Of a stretch of DNA of 64,000 bases, positions 25,736 to 33,079 are shown piece after piece. Position numbers and translations under genes: made by a program. The notes beneath the pieces are model-generated. The model made no database searches. It was not told where the DNA came from and was given only the letters and a program-made list of their open reading frames with translations. Numbering within the stretch: the stretch's first letter is position 1; each line of letters opens with the position of its first letter. This DNA comes from Bacteroidota bacterium (GTDB taxonomy: Bacteria; Bacteroidota; Bacteroidia; Bacteroidales; WCHB1-69), in NCBI GenBank assembly GCA_023413895.1, contig JAEZOU010000003.1, positions 156,628 through 220,627 on the forward strand, read 5' to 3'.

Positions 25736-27796
25736 ATGATTAACAACAAATTAATAGATCCTAAAAGCATCGTTGTTATTGGTGCTTCCAATGACGTTTC
25801 CAAACCTGGTGGAAAAGTATTAAAAAATCTTTTAGAGAGCAACTTTAAAGGAGATGTTTATGCTATTAACCCTAAAGAAAGTGAAGTTCAAGGTGTAAAA
25901 TGCTATAAATCAGTGGAAGAACTTCCTCAAGTTGATTGTGCAATCTTAGCAATTGCTGCCAAATTTTGCCCTGCAACCGTTGAAACCTTAGCAAAAGAGA
26001 AAGGGACTGGCGGCTATATCATTCTTTCCGCAGGTTTTTCTGAAGAGAACGAAATTGGTGCACAATTTGAGAAATCTATCGTTGACAGCATTAATAGTGT
26101 TGGTGGTAGTTTAATTGGTCCTAATTGTACTGGATTTTTGAATACTAACTATTGTGGAGCTTTTGACGCACCTATTCCATCACTTAGCAACCAAGGTGTA
26201 GATTTTATCACAGGTTCTGGTGCAACAGCAGTATTTATTAAAGAATACGGAATGACCAATGGGTTGTCTTTCAATAGCGTTTGGGCTGTAGGTAACTCTG
26301 CACAAATGGGAATTGAAGAGGTTTTGGAACATTTAGACACTACTTTCAACCCTGCAACTAGTTCTAAGGTGATTATGCTGTATATGGAAAATATCCGCAA
26401 TCCTCGCAAATTGTTACAACATGCTACATCACTCATTGGTAAAGGTTGCAAAATTGCTGCTATTAAATCGGGAGGTTCTGCAGCAGGTAGTCGTGCGGCC
26501 TCTTCACACACTGGCGCATTAGCAACTTCCGATGTAGCTGTTGACGCACTTTTCCGCAAAGCGGGAATTGTTCGTTGCCACAACCGCGAAGAACTAACAA
26601 CCGTTTGCTCTATCTTTATGCATCCAGAAGTAAAGGGTAAAAATATTGCCGTTATTACGCACGCGGGTGGTCCTGCGGTTATGCTTACCGATGTACTTTC
26701 TAATAATAGCTTGGAAGTTCCCCATATTGAAGGGCCTAAGGCTGACGAACTTTTAAGCAAACTATTCGCAGGTTCTTCCGTGGGCAATCCTATCGACTTT
26801 TTGGCAACAGGAACTGCAGAACAATTAGGCACAATCATCGACTATTGCGAGAACGAATTCGACAACATTGACGCAATGGCTGTTATTTTCGGATCACCAG
26901 GGCTTTTTGCGAACTGGGAGGTTTACGATGTTTTAGATAAGAAGATGAAAACCTGCAAGAAACCAATCTTCCCAATTCTACCATCTATTATCAACGTTAA
27001 GGAGGAAATTGCAGATTTTATTGAAAATAAGAAGAGAATTAATTTCCCAGAAGAGTGCGTTTTTGGAAACGCATTAGCAAAAGTTGTAAACACACCTAAG
27101 CCACAACCTCTTGCACCAGAGATGCCACAAATTGATGTTGCTGCTATCCGTCGCGTTGTTGACAACTGCCAAGCTGGTTACTTAGGATTAGAAGATATTC
27201 GTACACTATTAGATGCTGCTGGAATTTCTCGCAAAATGGAAGTTGAAGTTGACAATGTGGAAGCCGCAGTTGATTTCGCAAGAAAAGCTGGATATCCTCT
27301 TGTTATGAAAGTAGTTGGACCTCTCCACAAGTCAGATGTTGGCGGCGTTGTCTTGAATGTTAAAGATGAAGAAACCGTTATTCGCGAATTCAATCGTCTT
27401 ATCAAGATCCCAGAAACATACGCGGTTGAGATGTATCCAATGTTGTTTGGAACAGAAGTATTTATTGGTGCTTCTAAAGAGGAAAAATTCGGACACCAAG
27501 TATTGTTTGGTTTAGGAGGAATTTTCGTTGAAGTGATGAAAGATGTTAAAGCAGCATTAGCTCCAGTTAGCCAATCAGAAGCACTTTCATTGCTAAAACA
27601 ACTTCGTGGTTACAAGATTTTGAAAGGTGTTCGCGGTCAAGAACCTGTTAATGAAGAACTATTTGCAGAAACAGTTGCTCGTGTATCTGCATTAGTAACT
27701 GCAGCACCTGAAATTGCTGAAATGGACCTTAACCCACTTTTAGGCACCTCCAAAAGCATTACTGCTGTTGATGCTCGCATTAGAATTGAAAAATAG
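25736..27796 (+). CDS. ADP-forming acetyl/acyl-CoA synthetase (fused alpha-beta)
   Basis: 686 residues. The N-terminal CoA-binding Rossmann domain has VVIGASNDVSKPGGKVLKNL; a ligase-CoA domain follows, with the catalytic His258 in RAASSHTGALATSD; the C-terminal part (about 470-686) is an ATP-grasp domain with KVVGPLHKSDVGGVVLNV. The enzyme turns acyl-CoA, ADP and phosphate into acid, CoA and ATP, i.e. energy conservation at the end of fermentation. Alpha and beta parts are fused, unlike the two-subunit archaeal form. The preferred acyl group is not readable from sequence. Bounded downstream by a strong terminator. Confidence 0.93.
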   Translation: MINNKLIDPKSIVVIGASNDVSKPGGKVLKNLLESNFKGDVYAINPKESEVQGVKCYKSVEELPQVDCAILAIAAKFCPATVETLAKEKGTGGYIILSAGFSEENEIGAQFEKSIVDSINSVGGSLIGPNCTGFLNTNYCGAFDAPIPSLSNQGVDFITGSGATAVFIKEYGMTNGLSFNSVWAVGNSAQMGIEEVLEHLDTTFNPATSSKVIMLYMENIRNPRKLLQHATSLIGKGCKIAAIKSGGSAAGSRAASSHTGALATSDVAVDALFRKAGIVRCHNREELTTVCSIFMHPEVKGKNIAVITHAGGPAVMLTDVLSNNSLEVPHIEGPKADELLSKLFAGSSVGNPIDFLATGTAEQLGTIIDYCENEFDNIDAMAVIFGSPGLFANWEVYDVLDKKMKTCKKPIFPILPSIINVKEEIADFIENKKRINFPEECVFGNALAKVVNTPKPQPLAPEMPQIDVAAIRRVVDNCQAGYLGLEDIRTLLDAAGISRKMEVEVDNVEAAVDFARKAGYPLVMKVVGPLHKSDVGGVVLNVKDEETVIREFNRLIKIPETYAVEMYPMLFGTEVFIGASKEEKFGHQVLFGLGGIFVEVMKDVKAALAPVSQSEALSLLKQLRGYKILKGVRGQEPVNEELFAETVARVSALVTAAPEIAEMDLNPLLGTSKSITAVDARIRIEK

Positions 27797-27820
27797 TATC
27801 AAATCCACTTATATTTTACC

Positions 27821-27850
27821 AAGGGATGCTCATTACAGCATCCCTTTTCT
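27821..27850. terminator. Bidirectional intrinsic terminator
   Basis: AAGGGATGCT-CATTAC-AGCATCCCTT (10-bp stem, 6-nt loop), followed by a T-rich tract, between the converging acyl-CoA synthetase and the HHH/outer-membrane protein. Confidence 0.9.
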
Positions 27851-27854
27851 TTTC

Positions 27855-29897
27855 TCAAAAGCTCAATATTATCTGTCCTTTTATCTCTGTTTTATGATTT
27901 GCATTAATCTCTTCTAACCCACTTCCAATAGAATTTCTATCTCGGAAAAGCAATCGTGAGATCTTAATTTGGCAATTTATAAAACGCCACTTATATTGAC
28001 AAATCGCATAGAATTTCAACCCTTTTCCGTAATAACTTGCAATGGTAAATGTTTGAGTTAAATCATTCTCGTACGCATACAAACGCTCATTATAACTATC
28101 CGTATCAAATAGTGCAACACGAGCAATGAAAGAAAAATTGGGTTTAGGAAACTTTACACTAAAATCTTGATATAGAAGTATTCCCGACATTTTCTCACCA
28201 TTCTGATTCTTAGAAAAAATAAAATTCACACCTGTTTTTAGAGAGAAATAATCTAATCCGAGAACTCTCAATACAACGCCCAACTTATGAGAAGGCAAAT
28301 CAACAATATTATTATAATATTGATTGCTAAAATTTTGATATAAATGATAATATTTATACTGTAGTGTTCCTGATAGTGTGCGAGCTGGTGACCATTCCAT
28401 CTTGAGCGAGAAATCTGCATATCGGGAAGGCTTATCTAAACGATACTTCAACCATAAGATTTGATAAAAATCGGATGATAGATTAAGTGTCAATTGAGGT
28501 AACAAAAAGAGTTTTGCATTGAACAACAATCCCACTTCATTATTCATCAGTGTATTGCGAGAATAAGCTCCCCCATAAGTTGCATAATAATACTTTCCAT
28601 AATAGCGAAAAAGGAGTGACAAATGTAACCGCGGATGTAATTTTACTATGGCACCTTGCAAAACTGCAGGTGCTCCTTGAAATGTAGTCGCAACTTCTCC
28701 AAATAGGATACTATTTTTCACAACCCATTGATAATCAATACTTATATTACCACCTTTGTCTCCAGTAAAGTGATAATATTGATAAAGATTTCCTGAATCA
28801 TAATTGGGATACAAATAGTTATCTGACAAGGCAGAAATTCCTATCTTAAAGCGAGAAAACCGAGTTGTAAAATTTCCACCATAAACCCAACAAGGTACAG
28901 TTTTTCGCTTACTTATTTCTGTATCCGTACGATAATATCCCCCTATTGAAAGTGCACTCTCCAACAATGGAGTCTCCATTATCGTATCATTAAGTTGTGC
29001 ATCATAGAAACGAAATGAACAAAATATTGTGGCCGAATAACGATAATTACCTAATTCTACTGCAATTCCTCTAAAAAACTGAGATTCATTCATTGCCGTA
29101 GTCGGACGCAATGTAGCCACCATTTGGCGAGCTCCATCAACTGTACCACTCCCCATACGCAAACTTTTTCCTAACAGTAAACCTTGTCCTATAGAAACCC
29201 GATAGTCCCCTAATATCAATGACTTTAACCAAGAAATATTCTTAATCTGAACATGTCCCGAATAGAAGTCAAATCCATATTTCTGAACGCCTCTCCCCCA
29301 CTGCTCCCCAGCATCTTTTTCACCTGCGATTCCTAATGAGAAATTATCGCCAGAAGTAAACGTATATTTAAACATCAACCTTTGCGGCGTTCCTAAATAG
29401 TGCGAATTACGCGTGGTATCATATCCTAATTTAGATTCTAAAAATTGTCCATAACGCAGCAACAACTTCTGTTTTGATCTTGGAAAAAATTTAGAAAAAT
29501 ATCGTTTCTTAGTTATAACAGGCTTTACATATATATGTGGCAAGAGTTTTCTAACCATTTCCTTATCGAACCCCTCTACAGCTGCCAACTCATACAACGA
29601 CAACAGTTCTCCCGATTCATAAATATATTTTTTCAAATGATAATATTGATAATCTGTCAGTTTTAAGAAAAGAAATGCTTGAGGCTCTGTCAAATCATTG
29701 ATATTATATTTTTCCTCTTCTATCTGAAAATCTAATAACTCTTCAACATCTTCCTCTTCCTCAATTTCTATAGTTTGCCATTCTATAGCATCAATAACCT
29801 CATCGATTATTGCAGAGCTCCGTGCCGATGTATCTATCTGACAATAAACACGAAATATCAATAGGAGAAGCAAACATATTAAAATTATCTTCTTCAT
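27855..29897 (-). CDS. Helix-hairpin-helix domain outer-membrane beta-barrel protein, unknown function
   Basis: 680 residues from the ATG at 29897 (MKKIILICLLLLLIF), giving a clear signal peptide; the start 21 bp upstream spoils it. After an acidic linker (EIEEEEDVEEL), residues about 65-130 have the ComEA-like helix-hairpin-helix pattern with YNINDLTEPQAFLFLKL and GELLSLYELAAVEGFDKE. The remaining 540 residues are amphipathic strands rich in Tyr, Phe and Gly with aromatic ends, and the protein ends in F, typical of an outer-membrane barrel. It follows the 264-residue barrel-like protein by 5 bp. What the HHH domain binds in the periplasm is unknown. Confidence 0.8.
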   Translation of the reverse strand: MKKIILICLLLLLIFRVYCQIDTSARSSAIIDEVIDAIEWQTIEIEEEEDVEELLDFQIEEEKYNINDLTEPQAFLFLKLTDYQYYHLKKYIYESGELLSLYELAAVEGFDKEMVRKLLPHIYVKPVITKKRYFSKFFPRSKQKLLLRYGQFLESKLGYDTTRNSHYLGTPQRLMFKYTFTSGDNFSLGIAGEKDAGEQWGRGVQKYGFDFYSGHVQIKNISWLKSLILGDYRVSIGQGLLLGKSLRMGSGTVDGARQMVATLRPTTAMNESQFFRGIAVELGNYRYSATIFCSFRFYDAQLNDTIMETPLLESALSIGGYYRTDTEISKRKTVPCWVYGGNFTTRFSRFKIGISALSDNYLYPNYDSGNLYQYYHFTGDKGGNISIDYQWVVKNSILFGEVATTFQGAPAVLQGAIVKLHPRLHLSLLFRYYGKYYYATYGGAYSRNTLMNNEVGLLFNAKLFLLPQLTLNLSSDFYQILWLKYRLDKPSRYADFSLKMEWSPARTLSGTLQYKYYHLYQNFSNQYYNNIVDLPSHKLGVVLRVLGLDYFSLKTGVNFIFSKNQNGEKMSGILLYQDFSVKFPKPNFSFIARVALFDTDSYNERLYAYENDLTQTFTIASYYGKGLKFYAICQYKWRFINCQIKISRLLFRDRNSIGSGLEEINANHKTEIKGQIILSF

Positions 29898-29902
29898 ACA
29901 AA

Positions 29903-30697
29903 TTATTTTTGATTCCAAAAGAAAGTGATGACAGCAGATTGAGAAAAGCCTGTTTGATAATCATATTGTGAATGTAATGAGAAGAGAAGTGAACGCCATT
30001 GACAGGTAATACCGACTGAAAGCAAGTGTAAAGAAACTGCTCCTTTTAACGCTAAATAACGCATAGCGTAATGCGCAGAAAGATTAACATCCCAATTTCC
30101 TGGAAGATATTTTGTAAGTTGTGCGGACAGAAGTAAATCTCTATGAATTTTGTAATACAACATCGATTGCAAAGTGATGGGAATAGGATTCTCGCTTACA
30201 ATACCGTAGTGCAAATGCGCGGGATTATATGCTTGCAAAGCCACACCCATTTTATCGTTTACCTCAGCGCAAAAGGAGAGATCAAAAGTAATAGAATGAA
30301 TGGTATTATAATTCTTTGCATGAAACATCGAATAATAGAAATGTGAAACAAATGCAAAATGAGGTGAGATTTTTAAACCATATCCCACACTACCTACCAA
30401 TTCACCAAAACGGGAAAATCCAGTGTGCCGAATCGAAGCAAAAAAACGATGACGTTGATAGGGAAAAGAACAAGAAAACCGCTCAGAGGTCATTTCTTTA
30501 ATAAAATAGCGATTTTCCGCTGACAGCGAAAGATGATTCGCATCCGACTTTATCAATAAAATTGGAAAATTTTCTGACTCTGAGAACCTAAAAAAGGAAT
30601 CACATGAGAGATAATTACTTTGGGCATATAATGTGGAAGTCATTAATGCTAAACAAAATAGAGAAGTTAGTAGTCCTAGTAAGAGAAGTTTTTTCAT
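29903..30697 (-). CDS. Predicted outer-membrane beta-barrel protein, unknown function
   Basis: 264 residues. Signal peptide (about 1-25, ending LYAQ), then alternating strands with frequent aromatic residues (HFAFVSHFYYSMFHAKN, VGYGLKISPH) and a C-terminal ITFFWNQK. The pattern suggests a small barrel of the PorV/PorP-like or conserved Bacteroidetes hypothetical type, but no family is assigned. It is the first gene of a two-gene unit with the HHH barrel protein, with a TATATTTG box 20 bp upstream of the ATG. The pair probably acts together in the outer membrane. Confidence 0.7.
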   Translation of the reverse strand: MKKLLLLGLLTSLFCLALMTSTLYAQSNYLSCDSFFRFSESENFPILLIKSDANHLSLSAENRYFIKEMTSERFSCSFPYQRHRFFASIRHTGFSRFGELVGSVGYGLKISPHFAFVSHFYYSMFHAKNYNTIHSITFDLSFCAEVNDKMGVALQAYNPAHLHYGIVSENPIPITLQSMLYYKIHRDLLLSAQLTKYLPGNWDVNLSAHYAMRYLALKGAVSLHLLSVGITCQWRSLLFSLHSQYDYQTGFSQSAVITFFWNQK

Positions 30698-30716
30698 CGT
30701 TGCAAAATTCAGTTCG

Positions 30717-30724
30717 CAAATATA
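30717..30724 (-). promoter_or_regulatory. Putative -7 promoter box for the outer-membrane pair
   Basis: TATATTTG on the minus strand, 20 bp before the ATG at 30697; a -33 TTG at 19 nt is not present. Confidence 0.45.
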
Positions 30725-30844
30725 TAAATTATTTTGTTATAATTGTATTATTTATTTTAATTTAGAACAATAAAAAATAAGAATTGATGAAACAAACTTT
30801 TTTCATTTAGAAACGTTTATATTATGTAATCAAAACTCAAAACT

Positions 30845-31060
30845 ATGAAAACATTAAACATTTTTGCGTTATTAGGTGGCATTGCCATTGGCGCAGCAGC
30901 AGCATTGTTATTCGCTCCAGACAGCGGAAAAAACACCCGAAACAAAATTTATAACAAGCTAAAAGAAAAGGGGATAGAACTATCTCCAGAACAATTAGAG
31001 TTGTTAATTGAAAAAGTAAAAGGAGGTTGTCACAGCAACAATTCCGTTGAAAAGAGTTAA
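30845..31060 (+). CDS. YtxH domain-containing small membrane protein
   Basis: 71 residues. The N-terminal hydrophobic Gly/Ala-rich segment (ALLGGIAIGAAAALLFAPDSG) followed by KNTRNKIYNKLKEKG is the classic YtxH arrangement of a TM helix then a charged amphipathic tail. YtxH proteins are linked to general stress responses in other bacteria, but their biochemical role is unknown. First gene of a three-gene small-protein cluster. No TAnnTTTG box is apparent just upstream, so control by another sigma factor is possible. Confidence 0.88.
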   Translation: MKTLNIFALLGGIAIGAAAALLFAPDSGKNTRNKIYNKLKEKGIELSPEQLELLIEKVKGGCHSNNSVEKS

Positions 31061-31081
31061 CAATGAGGTAACCTTGGAATC

Positions 31082-31087
31082 AGGAGG
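31082..31087 (+). promoter_or_regulatory. Strong Shine-Dalgarno (AGGAGG) before the holin-like gene
   Basis: AGGAGG followed by GTAAG and the ATG at 31093. Most genes in this window lack any such sequence, so it stands out and fixes the start. Confidence 0.7.
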
Positions 31088-31092
31088 GTAAG

Positions 31093-31461
31093 ATGAGCAC
31101 AAAGTACAGCAATTTGGGTAATGAAACAAAAGAGTATCTAAATCTGCAAATTCAATTGTTAAAACTAAATCTTGTAGAGAAAATTTCTCAAACGATTTCA
31201 CTAATTATAACGATTATGGCAGGAATACTACTAACATTAGGGGCATTCATATACTTATCGATTATCTTTGTTATTCAGATAGCAAATCTTACAGGTAGTT
31301 TTAGTGTGGGGCTACTCATCATTGCTACCATTTTTCTCATCATCTTCCTCTTCCTGATTCTTTTTAAGAAACATCTTATTATCAATCCAATAATAAAAAC
31401 TATAAGTGCAATTATATTCAACAAAGAAGAGAAGAGAAAGGAGATGATTGATGAAGAATAA
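31093..31461 (+). CDS. Holin superfamily III-like (Phage_holin_3_6/DUF1469-type) membrane protein
   Basis: 122 residues. A short amphipathic N-terminal helix (KEYLNLQIQLLKLNLVEKIS) leads into two transmembrane helices (about 37-60 and 70-92) and a basic C-terminal tail, the layout of the DUF1469 family. Despite the family name there is no phage context; such proteins usually sit beside YtxH genes as here. It starts 32 bp after the YtxH gene and overlaps the next by 11 bp. Confidence 0.82.
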   Translation: MSTKYSNLGNETKEYLNLQIQLLKLNLVEKISQTISLIITIMAGILLTLGAFIYLSIIFVIQIANLTGSFSVGLLIIATIFLIIFLFLILFKKHLIINPIIKTISAIIFNKEEKRKEMIDEE

Positions 31462-31705
31462 TATCAATTCACGATATGCAAATATAGGAAGTTTAGAGGA
31501 ACTTATATTTGAAAAGGAGCGATTGGAAGAAAAAATCAAAGTAGAAAAAGAACGGATTAGTGCGAGTATTTCTGAGGTTTACCAAGATTGGAGTTTCATT
31601 CCCCAAACAGCACGTTTTATATCTCATGTTAGCAACTACATTCCCAAGTTACTTCAATTCACCACTCTGATTATCAGGCTTATCCTTCATCACAAAAGAA
31701 AATAA
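31451..31705 (+). CDS. Small protein of unknown function in the YtxH cluster
   Basis: 84 residues from the ATG at 31451; a TTG one codon upstream is also possible. The first half is a charged helix with LEELIFEKERLEEKIKVEKE (probable coiled coil), then a moderately hydrophobic part ending in basic HHKRK. It overlaps the holin-like gene by 11 bp, so translation is likely coupled. The stop codon lies within the terminator stem. Function unknown; its conserved position suggests a role with the two membrane proteins. Confidence 0.75.
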   Translation: MKNNINSRYANIGSLEELIFEKERLEEKIKVEKERISASISEVYQDWSFIPQTARFISHVSNYIPKLLQFTTLIIRLILHHKRK

Positions 31706-31735
31706 AAGCGAACTCATTATAAGTTCGCTTTTATT
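31701..31735. terminator. Bidirectional terminator with a long stem
   Basis: AATAAAAGCGAACT pairs perfectly with AGTTCGCTTTTATT (14-bp stem, 7-nt loop). The A- and T-rich ends serve as U tracts in both directions, between the converging YtxH cluster and the TolC-like gene. Confidence 0.9.
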
Positions 31736-31758
31736 CTATACAATATTCATGTTACAAA

Positions 31759-33030
31759 TTACAATCTACCCTGCAAGGCAAGCATTTCAAATTTTGCCTT
31801 TAGAAGTTGCATATTATGCATCTCTTTATTTATGAGTGACTGAAGTTCATCATTTTGTTGTTTAATATAATCATACGCAGTAATTGTTCCATTCATTAAT
31901 TGAATTTTGTAGGTTGCCGTAATCTCAGCATATTTTTGCGTAATTTTCTCGTCCAAACTCAAAAGATTTTCTAACTTCATAATCTCATTCGATTTTTCCT
32001 TAATTTTCATTGCGTTAAAGGTTTTGAAGTCAAACTCTTGACTTTGAAGTATTTGTCGCTGCAACATAACAATATCACCAATTCCAACTGTTTTTGCCCA
32101 AGAGATTAATGGAACTTTAAAATTTACACCTACCTGATAAAACCATTTAAATTGATTTTGGAAAATATTGTAAGAAGGACGGCCGTAACCACCTGTTGCA
32201 TAAATAGATATACTTGGCAAACTATTAAACACATACATTTTACGTTGAAAATCAAGCCCTTTCTTACTAGTTTCAAAAATACTAAACTCTAATCGTAAAG
32301 ATTCAGAATTATGGTCAATTATAGGATCGGAAGGTACCTCAAAAATAACATTTGACAAATCTCTTCCAGTGATAATAGAAAGTGATGCAACCAAAGTTTT
32401 CTTCGTCGAAATCAACTCACTACTTTGTTGTTCTATTTTAAGGGCTTGTAATTCCAATTCAGAAACAGTATTTCCATGCACAACTCCCTCCTTATAAAGT
32501 GTTTTTAACTGTTCGAGCTGCTCGGAAATGGTTTTTTCAACATTTTGAAGAAGAACCAGCTGCTTGTCTAAAATCAATAAGTTCATATAAATGGCAAGCA
32601 CTTGCTCTTTCAAATCATTGATTGTTAAGTCCAATTTATTGATTTCGGTCATATTCATCATCTTCTCATACTTTCGTGCATAAACCGACTTCAAGCCATC
32701 GAACACCACCTGTTCAAAATCGAGTGTAACTCCGTAGTGATCACGGGATAATTTATCTAAATTGTAATCTTCATAAAAAGAATCTGGTAGTTGAGGTACG
32801 TCAGATTGGTATGAGATTCTACCATTAATTTCCAATTTAGGGTAAAGATGTGAAGACACATCGTTCAATTTCACCTTCAAAAGTTCTGCATTTAACTCTT
32901 TTTGCACATTGGCAGAAGATTGAGCTACCGCCCACTCTTGGCACTGAAGCATCGTCACAACTTCTTGAGCAACAACAAATTGCAAAAAAGGAATCAAAAC
33001 TAAAAATAAAGACAAGAATATCTTTTGCAT
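31759..33030 (-). CDS. TolC-like outer-membrane efflux protein
   Basis: 423 residues from the ATG at 33030 (MQKIFLSLFLVLIPF). Signal peptide ending VVAQ, then helical segments with the TolC-family pattern: SSHLYPKLEINGRISYQSD and YGVTLDFEQVVFDGLKS in the first repeat, VGVNFKVPLISWAKTVG in the second. It would form the trimeric channel of a tripartite export system, but no membrane fusion protein or inner-membrane pump is adjacent, so its partner is unknown. Its own -7 box lies at 33049-33056. Confidence 0.9.
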   Translation of the reverse strand: MQKIFLSLFLVLIPFLQFVVAQEVVTMLQCQEWAVAQSSANVQKELNAELLKVKLNDVSSHLYPKLEINGRISYQSDVPQLPDSFYEDYNLDKLSRDHYGVTLDFEQVVFDGLKSVYARKYEKMMNMTEINKLDLTINDLKEQVLAIYMNLLILDKQLVLLQNVEKTISEQLEQLKTLYKEGVVHGNTVSELELQALKIEQQSSELISTKKTLVASLSIITGRDLSNVIFEVPSDPIIDHNSESLRLEFSIFETSKKGLDFQRKMYVFNSLPSISIYATGGYGRPSYNIFQNQFKWFYQVGVNFKVPLISWAKTVGIGDIVMLQRQILQSQEFDFKTFNAMKIKEKSNEIMKLENLLSLDEKITQKYAEITATYKIQLMNGTITAYDYIKQQNDELQSLINKEMHNMQLLKAKFEMLALQGRL

Positions 33031-33048
33031 AATCAAAATTTAAAAGTG

Positions 33049-33056
33049 CAAAAATA
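33049..33056 (-). promoter_or_regulatory. Putative -7 promoter box for the TolC-like gene
   Basis: TATTTTTG on the minus strand, 18 bp upstream of the ATG at 33030. Confidence 0.45.
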
Positions 33057-33079
33057 CATTACTTTTTGAATTTTTCAGT

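Noticed and set aside
26149..26838. 229-residue minus-strand frame within the acyl-CoA synthetase
   Set aside because: Antisense shadow; composition mirrors the codon use of the real gene and no motif is seen.
31093..31461. Prophage holin
   Set aside because: No lysin, integrase or structural phage genes; the YtxH neighbour fits a chromosomal envelope or stress cluster.
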